The notes under the pieces: generated by a model
The model's input: only the letters and a program-made list of their open reading frames with translations
What the model was told of the DNA's origin: nothing
The model's database searches: none
Assembly: GCF_900129495.1 (NCBI RefSeq)
Contig: NZ_FQVX01000005.1
Location: 62,001-126,000 of the forward strand
Direction of reading: 5' to 3'
From: Geodermatophilus nigrescens
GTDB lineage: Bacteria; Actinomycetota; Actinomycetes; Mycobacteriales; Geodermatophilaceae
Length of the DNA stretch: 64,000 nucleotides
Position numbers and translations under genes: made by a program
Part shown: piece by piece, positions 1 to 8,513 of the stretch
Layout of the letters: every line of letters begins with the position of its first letter
How positions within the stretch are numbered: position 1 is the first letter of the stretch

Positions 1-573
1 GCCGTCGAGTTCCTGCCGGTGGTCGCGCTGGCCGCGCTGGCCGCCCGCACCCGGCGCAACCTGGCCGCCCTGGTGCTGGCCGTGGGCGGGGTGTACCTGC
101 TCACCGACGTGCAGCTCGTCGCCGAGCCGGCCGGCCTCGCCTTCGCCGCGGCCAACGCCGTGCTCTTCGCCGCCTACGTCGTGCTGGGCCACCGCGTCGC
201 GCGCGACGACCGGCTGCCGGGCGTCGACGGGCTGGCGCTGTCGATGCTGGTCGCAGCCGCCGTGGCGCTGCCCGTCGGGATCACCGGCGCCGTCCCGGCC
301 CTGACCGACCCGGTCGCGCTGGCCGCCGGCATCGGCGTCGGGGTGTCGTCCTCGGTCGTCCCCTACGTCTGCGACCAGCTGGCGATGCGCCGGCTGCCCC
401 GGGCCACCTACGCGCTGATGGTGTCGCTGCTGCCGGCGACGGCCACCGTCATCGGGATCGTCGTGCTGGCCCAGGTCCCGACCGCCCGGGAGACCGCCGG
501 GGTCGCGCTGGTCGTGGCCGGGGTGGCCCTGCACCGCGAGCGGGCGGAGCGGGGACACGGGAAGGGCCGGTGA
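1..573 (+). CDS. EamA/DMT-family permease, C-terminal part (5' end outside window)
   Basis: The reading frame is open from base 1 and its start lies upstream of the window. About 190 residues are visible. They contain roughly six hydrophobic helices separated by short basic loops, which fits the second half of a 10-helix drug/metabolite transporter of the EamA (RhtA-like) type. The substrate cannot be told from the sequence; RhtA relatives export amino acids such as threonine or homoserine. The gene ends in a short charged tail, and its stop codon lies inside a strong hairpin. It converges on glnA, now 5 kb away because of an inserted element. Family call is fairly secure. Confidence 0.75.
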   Translation, partial: AVEFLPVVALAALAARTRRNLAALVLAVGGVYLLTDVQLVAEPAGLAFAAANAVLFAAYVVLGHRVARDDRLPGVDGLALSMLVAAAVALPVGITGAVPALTDPVALAAGIGVGVSSSVVPYVCDQLAMRRLPRATYALMVSLLPATATVIGIVVLAQVPTARETAGVALVVAGVALHRERAERGHGKGR

Positions 574-600
574 CCTGCTGGCGCAGGTCACCGGCCCTTC
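561..600. terminator. Hairpin terminator between transporter gene and ancestral glnA end
   Basis: A perfect 17-bp inverted repeat (GAAGGGCCGGTGACCTG at 561-577 with its complement at 584-600) encloses a 6-nt loop. The transporter stop codon is in the left arm. A near copy of this hairpin sits at 5895-5928 beside glnA, so it belongs to the duplicated region around the attachment site. It has no long T-tract, which is usual in high-GC actinobacteria. Confidence 0.8.
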
Positions 601-615
601 CGTCCGCGGGACGAC

Positions 616-633
616 TCAGATGTCGTAGTACAT
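616..633. repeat. attL core (duplicate of glnA 3' end)
   Basis: This is an 18-bp exact copy of the glnA stop region. Beyond it the similarity continues imperfectly: bases 634-645 resemble the next glnA codons with changes, and the hairpin at 561-600 matches the one near glnA. Read on the minus strand it encodes an orphan C-terminus HENAMYYDI and a stop. Confidence 0.82.
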
Positions 634-919
634 GGCGTTCTCGTGCCGTATGGACCGCTTACATTGGCTAATGACGGACACTGCTGTGAGCTGGGGATTT
701 CCGGTTGGCCGTGCCTGATCACTAGCGGACGTCGCTGAACCTGCTGAGAGCCGATTGAGAGCAGGCCCGCAAAGTTCAACCTGTACTCATGCGCGCGGGC
801 GCACTCGAGACCGCTTCATCCCGTCCGCCCACCGTTCCGTTCGCTGTGGAGGCTGGCACCGTGGGCGCCATCATTCGGCGGGGCGACGGCTCGCTTGGGT
901 CTTCAGCCGTTGTGGTCAC
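634..919. other. Left end of the element, no gene seen
   Basis: No reading frame here looks coding on either strand; short frames have erratic codon use. The only structure noted is the 21-bp site at 743-763. The right part runs into the 3' end of the decayed zinc-ribbon gene. Confidence 0.5.
743..763 (+). repeat. Left copy of 21-bp repeat, possible integrase arm site
   Basis: The site matches 5868-5888 at 20 of 21 bases in the same orientation. It consists of TGAGAGC twice, separated by 4-5 bases, a layout typical of arm-type binding sites of tyrosine integrases. It lies about 110 bp inside attL. The role is inferred from placement. Confidence 0.5.
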
Positions 920-1485
920 TCAGCTCGGGCGCAAGAAGGCCGCGTCCCGACCGAGCAGCCGACGGTTGTGGGCGTCAAGGGCCGACCTGAGTGCTTCACC
1001 AAGCCGGAGCATGTCGCGGTCTTAGACGCGTCCGTCCTCCAGCTGGCGGGTCAGCTCCGCGAGCAAGGGTGGCCAGTCCCGACTCTCGGCGTTACCGGCA
1101 CGCGAACCTCGACCCGCCGCTCCACCACCTCGATGGCCGACCGGCCGGAAGCTGCGGCGCGGCTCTGCTCCCAGCCGCGACGTCGACAGCCGACCGAGCA
1201 CCACTTCGGGACCGGCCCTCGCGGCCGGGGCGTGATGGCACCGCCGCACCAGGCGCAAGACGTCGCTGCCTGCCGCCGGGCCTCGCCGATTGAGCGAGCA
1301 TCCGTCGGTGACTCAGCCGCCACCGGTAGGTCTGTGGCATCCCGTCGTGAACGGCGCTCGCGACGCTGTCGTTCAGCCTCGCGCCGGTGTATTCGGTCCT
1401 CGGTCCGTCGGCCAGCTGCCATAGGCACAGACTCCTCAGCGACCTCCAGCAACCCGTCCGACGAGTTCGCGGACGCCGAGTGCAT
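920..1485 (-). pseudogene. Zinc-ribbon protein remnant (frameshift and nonsense)
   Basis: Read from 1485, the frame passes through a cysteine motif CAWCGG...WCSVGCRRR followed by an arginine-rich WEQSRAA stretch. This is the style of small CxxC/CxxxC zinc proteins frequent in actinobacterial accessory DNA. After a VVERRVEV segment the frame ends early at 1051. Shifting one frame near 1080 gives a sensible continuation (WPPLLAELTRQLEDGRV), which meets a TAA at 1022-1024. Beyond that the same frame continues as DRDMLRLGEALRSALDAHN and on to a TGA at 920-922. One frameshift plus one nonsense codon are needed to restore a protein of about 190 aa, so I call it a pseudogene. The start is uncertain. 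Confidence 0.5.
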
Positions 1486-1612
1486 GAGGTGTGTCCCTTT
1501 CGATCTTGGCCATCTCCAGTGCCGACGGCCCGAGCTCTGGATGAGCACCGCAGGGCCGCTCGACAGGACGCCGCGGCGACGCCTCCATGTGGGGTCATGG
1601 GCCACGGCGAGG

Positions 1613-1638
1613 TGTCCCTGAAGGCGGCCTATGGGACA
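1613..1638. repeat. Palindromic repeat, copy A
   Basis: TGTCCC and GGGACA lie 14 nt apart, 35 nt after the lipoprotein stop codon (minus-strand sense). This is the most diverged of three related copies in the element (see 2193 and 2680). It could act as a terminator hairpin or as a recombination site. Confidence 0.5.
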
Positions 1639-1672
1639 TCCGCGGAGTGGTCGTCGTCGAGCCGTGAAGCCG

Positions 1673-2143
1673 CTAGCAGTTGAGGTCTTGTTCCTCGAAC
1701 TCCGCGCGAGGAACACTGTCGCCGAAGACGTAGACCTCGCCAGGCTGCAGGTCTGACTGCCGAAAGCCCATGTTGCTGTCGGCAAAGGTGGTGGTCACGT
1801 AGACCACGAGGTCAGCATCTGCGGGGAGCCGACCGTTGAGGGCCACCGTCGTGATGAAGCCAGGAGGTTCCGTCCCCACCGTTACGGCGCCAACCTCGAC
1901 ACCGGCTTCTGACTTGACCTGCCAGAGCATGGGACCGGATACCTCGCCGCCTCCTGATGAGTCGGCGCGTTGGACGCTTACCTCCTGAACGCGCTCGTCC
2001 GGGCACCTTCCGAGGAGGACTTGCACGCTGGAGTCATCGCCAGCGACCCCGAACGTGGGAACTGGCGAACAACCAGCCAGGCCGAACAGAAGGCAAGGCG
2101 CCAAGACCCATGCACCAAGTCGGCGCCGTGCGTTCAAGGTCAC
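1673..2143 (-). CDS. Small secreted lipoprotein of unknown function
   Basis: The 156-residue product begins with a basic N-terminus and a hydrophobic stretch that ends in a lipobox LAGC (Cys25). It is therefore predicted to be exported and lipid-anchored on the outer face of the membrane. The remaining 130 residues are acidic and polar, with no motif I recognise, and end in a lone cysteine. The start is GTG with no clear Shine-Dalgarno. The gene sits inside the glnA-integrated element, between palindrome copies A and B, in the same direction as the other cargo genes. GC content is visibly lower than in chromosomal neighbours, consistent with transfer. No function is assigned. Confidence 0.7.
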   Translation of the reverse strand: MTLNARRRLGAWVLAPCLLFGLAGCSPVPTFGVAGDDSSVQVLLGRCPDERVQEVSVQRADSSGGGEVSGPMLWQVKSEAGVEVGAVTVGTEPPGFITTVALNGRLPADADLVVYVTTTFADSNMGFRQSDLQPGEVYVFGDSVPRAEFEEQDLNC

Positions 2144-2192
2144 GCGACCATCATGTGGCCTGAACGGTGCCAGAGCCGGAACTGCTGAGCGG

Positions 2193-2219
2193 TGTCCCTA
2201 GGTGGGCCGCTCAGGGACA
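2193..2219. repeat. Palindromic repeat, copy B
   Basis: TGTCCC and GGGACA arms enclose 15 nt including GTGGGCCGCT, which is shared with copy C. A second, overlapping 7-bp inverted repeat (TGAGCGG at 2185 with CCGCTCA at 2207) is nested with it. It lies between the start of the lipoprotein gene and the end of the 100-aa gene. Confidence 0.6.
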
Positions 2220-2352
2220 TCGGCCGGTTCGCGATGGGGCTGGCTGCTGACCGAGCTGGCTCTTGGACGAGCTGTCATGCGCTGAGCTTCCGTCAGGTGC
2301 TGCCGTACAGCGGTCGTCGCTGGGCATCCGCCCGAGGGTCCTAGCCGGTAGC

Positions 2353-2655
2353 TCACTCGTAGATGAAAGACGAGAAGACGAGGTCCGCTGCTAGTCGCCA
2401 CCCCTTGCCAGAGACGTTCGCGTAGCGCTGCATGTAGCCGCCGTCGGTCGCCGTATCCGTCAAGAACGCCTGCATACGCTCGATCAGCATCTCGGCGGAA
2501 CCCACCTCGCTCATGATCGGGTCCTTCCTCAGCTGCTCAAGGAAGGCGGCCAGAGACCTTGCGTCCGAGACGCGATCCAGCGCCTTGTTGAGTTCCACTT
2601 CGGTTCGGTTCCTCCTTCGGGCGCGGCTGTCGGTGTCTTGCGGGCTGCGTGGCAA
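2353..2655 (-). CDS. Hypothetical protein, 100 aa, helical
   Basis: The predicted product is a charged, mostly helical protein. The N-terminus is basic (RARRRNR) and the middle region (LNKALDRVSDARSLAAFLEQLRK and onward) looks like two amphipathic helices. The C-terminus ends in aromatic residues. The frame opens with TTG, and no good ribosome site is visible, so the true start may be a little downstream. Amino-acid composition is protein-like and the gene fits the spacing of the cargo array, lying between palindromes B and C. No family is recognised. It could be a partner of the upstream 592-aa protein, but that is only suggested by gene order. Confidence 0.55.
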   Translation of the reverse strand: MPRSPQDTDSRARRRNRTEVELNKALDRVSDARSLAAFLEQLRKDPIMSEVGSAEMLIERMQAFLTDTATDGGYMQRYANVSGKGWRLAADLVFSSFIYE

Positions 2656-2679
2656 CGTGGCTGAGCTCCGCGTCGGGGG

Positions 2680-2706
2680 TGTCCCATAGTGGGCCGCTTG
2701 GGGACA
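2680..2706. repeat. Palindromic repeat, copy C
   Basis: TGTCCC and GGGACA arms enclose 15 nt; the core GTGGGCCGCT is identical to copy B. It lies 50 nt beyond the 592-aa gene's stop codon and 25 nt before the 100-aa gene's start. As in copies A and B, the repeat follows a gene end in the minus direction. Confidence 0.6.
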
Positions 2707-2756
2707 TCGAGGCGTGCCTGTCGTAGCCCATGGACCGGTGGCCTTGCAGCGCCGTT

Positions 2757-4535
2757 CTAGTCGTCGCCGCTGGGCAGCGCCTGAGCATGGGCGAGCTGGC
2801 CGCGCCAGAAGCGCCGGGCCGCCTCAGCGTGGTCGCCATCGCCGCGCCCAGGTGAGTCCTCGAACGCCAGCCGGCGCGTCAGCCGGTCGATCGCCGTGGC
2901 GCGGTCCGACGCGGCGAGCGCGAGCAGACCGAGCAGCCCTTCGGCTGCTGGCCCGTGGGGCTCCACGACCTCGAGCTCCCACCCCGGAGCCGGTGCACCG
3001 CTGCGGTGCTCCAGAAAGGAACGGGTCAGCTCGTAGCGCCCGAGGGTGTCCAGGAACGGCACGACGACGACGTCCAGGTGCCGGGCGAGCCGGTCGAGGT
3101 CCGATCCGCTGGTCCCCCAGTACTCGATGAGCCGGATGTCGAGGTGGTGATCACGGAGGGCGGCCCGCTCGACCGGATGGGGCTCGCTCTCGGGATGTGC
3201 GGCGTCGAAGCGGGTGCCGTAGGCCACCGCGAGCTCATCGCCGCTGGACCCCGGGGAGACGACGTCAACGCGGTCGTCGTGCAGCCGTCGCCAGGTGCGG
3301 CCACTCCCGCGGAAGCCGTGCCGGCGGAGCGTGGCCGCCAGATGCCGCCGCAGGAGCGCGTCGACCTCCGCCCGTGCCTGTCGCGGCGCGGGGTCCGCTC
3401 GGCGCCGCACGGCGGCCGCCTTCTCCCGCCGAAGTCGTGTGTCCCGATCAGCCGCCTGGGCCTCGGCGCCCAGCGCCACGCCGATCCGCTTCACCAGGTC
3501 ACGCCGGGACAGGTCCACCAACAGCTGTCCCAGCACCTCCCGGTCGGCGGGTGTCCCGCGGGCGGCCAGGCTGTCGACAGCGGCACCCGCGACCTTCAGA
3601 CACAGCGCCTCGGTCACCCCCGGCGCGCCGCTGCTCGCTGCCCCGCGCCGCGCCAGCACCCCCAACAGCTCAGGCACCCACTGCTCCTCGGGCAACAGCC
3701 GCGTCGCCACGACCGCGGCGCGGACCATGTCCTCGTTGCCCGGGGCGAACAGTCGCCCGCCGGAGGACCGGTGCTGCCCGTCGCGGGCGATGACGTCGCT
3801 GTCGGCAGCCAGCCGCAGCCAGTCGCGCAGCAGGTCCCGGGCGGCGGACGCCTCGAGGGCGTCCTGCACCCGCCGCAGCCAGGTCGCCGACGGAGCGCCG
3901 GCCCCCAGCTCCCCGAGTCGTCTGACCAGCGCGGTGACCGCGCTCGGGTCATGGGCGCGGACGCACTCGCGGGCCGCAGCACCCCAGCAGTCCCCGTCGT
4001 GCAGCAGCGAGAGGTCCAGCATGTCCGGTGGTGCCAGCGCGGCCAGCACCCGGTCGGCCAGGGACCGCGTCTGAGGCACCTGCCAGTCGTGCGGGATGCC
4101 GGTCAGCCAGCTCCGGCAGCGCTGCAGCTCATCGAGCAGCGCGACGTCGGCTGCGCCCGACACGGCAACCCGTTCAGCTGCCCGTAGGGCAGTCGGGACT
4201 CGGACGTGGTCGAACTCGCCCCGCTGTCGCACCACGCGCAGCGCCAGTCCTGCCGTGGCCGCCGTCCAGGGCAGCCGCCGCCGGCGGAGCCGATCGATGA
4301 CCTCACGCGACCGGTCACCAGCGGCCGCCTCGTCGCCGGGCGACACAGTCGCCGAGGGTGCCAAGAGCATCAGTAGTGCCGAGAGCCGGTCCTGCGGGTC
4401 GGCGAGATGTTCGACGGCGGCTTGGGGCCAGGCCTCCCAGGTGACTCCCGCGGCCGACAGCGCACGATCCACCGCCGCACGGTGCGACTCCAGGTCCGGC
4501 ACGCGCGTCAGTATCAGGCTCGGATTCCCTGCCAC
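2757..4535 (-). CDS. 592-aa cargo protein with DUF4304-like C-terminal domain
   Basis: Residues 1-340 are a long series of leucine/alanine-rich helices with a HEAT-like feel and no enzyme motif. Residues 355-395 are a charged linker. Residues 392-510 resemble DUF4304: a helix leading into a GFRGSGRTWRRL strand-turn, then a central sheet and an RLIEYW segment. DUF4304 proteins have no assigned biochemical function. A short helical tail follows. The start is GTG, preceded by a weak GGCGGA. It is the largest cargo gene of the glnA element and is probably the reason the element is kept, but I cannot say what it does. The domain call is by eye and moderately secure; the N-terminal assignment is weak. 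Confidence 0.65.
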   Translation of the reverse strand: MAGNPSLILTRVPDLESHRAAVDRALSAAGVTWEAWPQAAVEHLADPQDRLSALLMLLAPSATVSPGDEAAAGDRSREVIDRLRRRRLPWTAATAGLALRVVRQRGEFDHVRVPTALRAAERVAVSGAADVALLDELQRCRSWLTGIPHDWQVPQTRSLADRVLAALAPPDMLDLSLLHDGDCWGAAARECVRAHDPSAVTALVRRLGELGAGAPSATWLRRVQDALEASAARDLLRDWLRLAADSDVIARDGQHRSSGGRLFAPGNEDMVRAAVVATRLLPEEQWVPELLGVLARRGAASSGAPGVTEALCLKVAGAAVDSLAARGTPADREVLGQLLVDLSRRDLVKRIGVALGAEAQAADRDTRLRREKAAAVRRRADPAPRQARAEVDALLRRHLAATLRRHGFRGSGRTWRRLHDDRVDVVSPGSSGDELAVAYGTRFDAAHPESEPHPVERAALRDHHLDIRLIEYWGTSGSDLDRLARHLDVVVVPFLDTLGRYELTRSFLEHRSGAPAPGWELEVVEPHGPAAEGLLGLLALAASDRATAIDRLTRRLAFEDSPGRGDGDHAEAARRFWRGQLAHAQALPSGDD

Positions 4536-4646
4536 TCCGCCGCCCGGGACTCGACACGCGCATCGATGTCCGCCATCTGTAGCGAGTGAGTGCCCTCAAG
4601 TAGGGGCCTGACCTCACTGGAGAAGTACAGGAGGACTGCTCAGCAA

Positions 4647-4664
4647 CCTCCGTTGCGACGGAGG
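4647..4664. promoter_or_regulatory. Small hairpin between cargo and integrase
   Basis: A perfect 7-bp stem (CCTCCGT/ACGGAGG) encloses a TGCG loop in the 266-bp space between the divergent 592-aa gene and the integrase. It could be an operator or part of a 5' leader. The rest of this spacer shows nothing recognisable. Confidence 0.35.
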
Positions 4665-4801
4665 GCAGCGGCGTCCCGTCAGCCTCGCGGTGAGTGGCTG
4701 TCAACAGGCGATCGGCCATCCACAGATGTCGTGCGTTGCCCCCAGAGGCAAGGTCCTCGTGCCTGGCTTACCTCCGCGTCGGTGCTGGGGAGGTGTATCG
4801 C

Positions 4802-5872
4802 GTGGGGAGCGTCGACCGGCGCGCCAACGGGACGTGGCAGGCGCGCTATCGACCGGCTCCCGGCGCCACCCAAATCACCCGGACCTTCGGCCGCAAGGTC
4901 GATGCGACCCGGTGGCTGACCGAGCAGACCGCGGCGCTTGCGGAAGGCCGGCACATCCACCCGGCCACGGCCAAGCTGACCGTGGGGGAGTGGTGCGACC
5001 AGTGGCTGGCCGGCTACGGCACTCGCCGTCCCTCCACGGTCCGGCAGGCCGGCGTCCACCTCGCCCACATCAGGGCGGCGTTCGGCGCCCGGCCGCTCGC
5101 TGCCATCCGGCCGTCGGACGTGCGCCGCTGGACGGCGGAGCTCAAGGCCGCGGGCGCCGCCGACTCATACGTCTACGCACTGCACCGTCGGCTGTCCCAG
5201 CTGATGTCCGACGCCGTGCACGACGGGCTCATCCTGCGATCACCGTGCTCCCACCGGACCTCGCCGGCCGCCGGCAGGCCCAGGCCCTACGTCGCCACCA
5301 CCGAGCAGGTCTTCGCTCTCCACGACACCGTCGCGGAGCACCTGCGTCCCGCGGTGCTCCTCGGCGCCTTCGCCGGCCTGCGCACCGCCGAGGTCGCCGG
5401 CCTGCGGGTCGTCGACGTCGACTTCGAGGCCGGCGTCGTCACTCCGGTCGAGCAGGCCGGCGGAAAGCCGCTCAAGTCGGCGATGAGCGGTCAGTCGATC
5501 CCCATCCCGGCCGAGCTCGTCGAGCAGTTGGCGGGAGCGGTGCGACGGTTCCCCGGATCGACCGTCGTCACCGACGGGATCCGCGGTCCGTCGTCCACCT
5601 GGGCGATCGAGCGGGCGGTCCGAGCAGCTCGGCGCAAGCACGTGGGATTGCCGGAGGACTTCCGGTTCCACGACCTGCGCCACTACTACGCCTCGCTGCT
5701 CATCGCGTCGGGGCTCGACGTCAAGACGGTGCAGCACCGCCTCCGGCACGGCTCGGCCACGACGACGCTGAACACCTACGGACACCTCTGGCCTGACCGG
5801 GACGAGGCCACCCGGACCGTCGTGGGGGCGGTACTCCGCGCGCGTCCGGCCCCCCAAGATCATCTGCGCTGA
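4802..5872 (+). CDS. int: Tyrosine recombinase (site-specific integrase)
   Basis: The 356-aa product catalyses DNA integration and excision. An N-terminal AP2-like DNA-binding region (residues 1-45, RRANGTWQARYR) is followed by a SAM-like core-binding domain (about 57-145) and a catalytic domain. All expected residues are visible: R194 in AGLRTAEVAGL, a hairpin lysine near 225, H290-x-x-R293 in FHDLRHYYASLL, H316, and nucleophile Y326 in TLNTYGH. I chose the GTG at 4802 because GGGGAGG ends 8 nt upstream; an earlier ATG at 4694 would add 36 unlikely residues. The gene reads toward attR, and its stop codon overlaps the 21-bp repeat at 5868. It presumably made the insertion in glnA. No excisionase is visible. 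Confidence 0.93.
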   Translation: MGSVDRRANGTWQARYRPAPGATQITRTFGRKVDATRWLTEQTAALAEGRHIHPATAKLTVGEWCDQWLAGYGTRRPSTVRQAGVHLAHIRAAFGARPLAAIRPSDVRRWTAELKAAGAADSYVYALHRRLSQLMSDAVHDGLILRSPCSHRTSPAAGRPRPYVATTEQVFALHDTVAEHLRPAVLLGAFAGLRTAEVAGLRVVDVDFEAGVVTPVEQAGGKPLKSAMSGQSIPIPAELVEQLAGAVRRFPGSTVVTDGIRGPSSTWAIERAVRAARRKHVGLPEDFRFHDLRHYYASLLIASGLDVKTVQHRLRHGSATTTLNTYGHLWPDRDEATRTVVGAVLRARPAPQDHLR

Positions 5873-5888
5873 GAGCAGATTGAGAGCA
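5868..5888 (+). repeat. Right copy of 21-bp repeat, possible integrase arm site
   Basis: This is the partner of 743-763 (one mismatch), again TGAGAGC repeated in tandem. It overlaps the integrase stop codon and lies 49 bp inside attR. Confidence 0.5.
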
Positions 5889-5894
5889 TGAGAA

Positions 5895-5928
5895 GGGCCG
5901 GTGACCTGTCTATGCAGGTCACCGGCCC
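5895..5928. terminator. Hairpin terminator between integrase and glnA
   Basis: A 14-bp stem (GGGCCGGTGACCTG and complement) with a 6-nt loop closely copies the hairpin at 561-600. It separates convergent int and glnA and can serve both. If recombination occurred in the 18-bp core, this copy came with the element and replaces the terminator that insertion removed from glnA. Confidence 0.8.
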
Positions 5929-5936
5929 AGTCCGCA

Positions 5937-7373
<1,437 letters not shown>

Positions 7374-7406
7374 CGATCCTCCGGTATCGGGTGGACAGCC
7401 GTCCGC

Positions 7407-7412
7407 ACGCTA
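7407..7412 (-). promoter_or_regulatory. Candidate -10 box of glnA
   Basis: Read on the minus strand, TAGCGT lies 33 nt before the glnA ATG. This gives a short 5' leader that includes the GGAGG ribosome site. No convincing -35 or GlnR box was found. Confidence 0.4.
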
Positions 7413-7523
7413 TGGCCGGGGAGTTGCCCGCCGGTGTCCCGTCTGTTTCGGGGCGGTAACAACGAGCCCGGCGTGTCGGGGAGGGCACTCCCCGCGGCGG
7501 GCGGGCCGACGGCGGTCGGGTCC

Positions 7524-7529
7524 TACGCT
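7524..7529 (+). promoter_or_regulatory. -10 box, leaderless RDD gene
   Basis: TACGCT ends 6 nt before the ATG at 7536, so transcription should start at or next to the start codon. Confidence 0.55.
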
Positions 7530-7535
7530 GGGAGC

Positions 7536-7958
7536 ATGGTCAGGGACGCGCAGCCACCCTCTCAGGAGCGACGGCGGGGCGCCTCCCTGGGCCTCCCCGC
7601 CGAGGGGCCGGGGTCCCTGGCCGGCTTCGGCACCCGGGTGCTCGCCTTCCTCGTCGACGCGTTCCTCTCCGCCGTCGTCGCCGGGTTCTTCACCGCGCCG
7701 GACCTGCCGGGCAACTGGAGCCTGCTGTCCCTGGCCGTGGTGTACGTCGTCTTCCTCGTCGCGATCGGCCAGACGCCGGGCATGCGGCTGCTCGGGCTGC
7801 GCCTGGCCCACCCCCGGCCGGCGTCGCGGCTGGCCCCGTGGCGGGCGGTCGTGCGCACCGGGCTGCTGTTCCTGCTCGTGCCGACGCTCGTCGTCGACGC
7901 CGACGGCCGCGGCCTGCACGACCGGCTCACCGACACCGCCGTCGTCCGCGACAGGTGA
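7536..7958 (+). CDS. RDD-family membrane protein
   Basis: The 140-residue product has an RDD-type layout: a first helix with an Arg/Asp-containing start (GTRVLAFLVDAFLSAVVAG), a second helix (LLSLAVVYVVFLVAIG) followed by TPGMRLLGLRL, a third helix (TGLLFLLVPTLVV) and a terminal GLHDRLTDTAVV. RDD proteins are integral membrane proteins of mostly unknown role; some help sodium/proton transport in other phyla. Start ATG with a -10 box directly upstream. It is divergent from glnA and overlaps the next gene by 4 nt. Confidence 0.85.
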   Translation: MVRDAQPPSQERRRGASLGLPAEGPGSLAGFGTRVLAFLVDAFLSAVVAGFFTAPDLPGNWSLLSLAVVYVVFLVAIGQTPGMRLLGLRLAHPRPASRLAPWRAVVRTGLLFLLVPTLVVDADGRGLHDRLTDTAVVRDR

Positions 7959-8452
7959 TCGTCCGCCGCGAGCGGCCCGCCGACTCCGAGGCCGTCGCGG
8001 CCGTGCACCGGGCGGCCTTCCCGACCGACGTCGAGGCGCGGCTCACCGACGAGCTGCGCGAGGACGTGGGCTTGCTGCCGCACCTGTCGCTGGTCGCCGT
8101 CGACGGCGACGACGTGGTGGGGCACGTGATCGCCACCCGCGGGTGGGTCGAGCCGCACGGCGCCCCGGCGCTCGGACTCGGCCCGCTCGGCGTGCGGCCG
8201 GAGGCGCAGGGCCGCGGCGTCGGGACGGTGCTCGTGCACGCGCTGGTCGCGGTGGCCGAGGCGGCGGGGGAGCGGCTGGTCGCGCTGCTCGGCGACCCGG
8301 CCTACTACGCCCGGATGGGCTTCGTGCCCGCCGCGGACCTCGGGGTGGCGGCGCCGGACCCCGCGTGGGGCGCGCACTTCCAGGCCCGCGCGCTCACCGA
8401 CCCCTGGCCGCGCGGGACCTTCCGCTACGCCGCCCCCTTCGACCGCCTCTGA
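7955..8452 (+). CDS. GNAT-family N-acetyltransferase
   Basis: The 165-aa product carries the acetyl-CoA binding signature LGVRPEAQGRGVGTVLV at its centre and a C-terminal GDPAYYARMGF strand-loop. This matches the YhbS-like branch of GNAT acyltransferases. The acceptor is unknown. GTG start in a GTGA overlap with the RDD gene, implying translational coupling. Confidence 0.85.
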   Translation: MIVRRERPADSEAVAAVHRAAFPTDVEARLTDELREDVGLLPHLSLVAVDGDDVVGHVIATRGWVEPHGAPALGLGPLGVRPEAQGRGVGTVLVHALVAVAEAAGERLVALLGDPAYYARMGFVPAADLGVAAPDPAWGAHFQARALTDPWPRGTFRYAAPFDRL

Positions 8453-8501
8453 CCTCCTCCGCCGGACGCCGGCGGAGCGGTATCGGCGGCCCCGGCGGCG
8501 C

Positions 8502-8507
8502 TAGCGT
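8502..8507 (+). promoter_or_regulatory. -10 box, leaderless MFS gene
   Basis: TAGCGT ends 6 nt before the ATG at 8514; no Shine-Dalgarno is present. Confidence 0.55.
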
Positions 8508-8513
8508 CCCGCC

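Noticed and set aside
755-1621. 288-codon plus-strand frame inside the island
   Set aside because: Arg/Ser-rich with scattered Cys and no domain; it lies opposite the decayed zinc-ribbon gene, which has real motif content.
1613-2706. Integron cassette array
   Set aside because: Not claimed as fact: repeats are short, lack recognised attC core sites, and the integrase has no IntI-type insertion visible. Kept only as one hypothesis.
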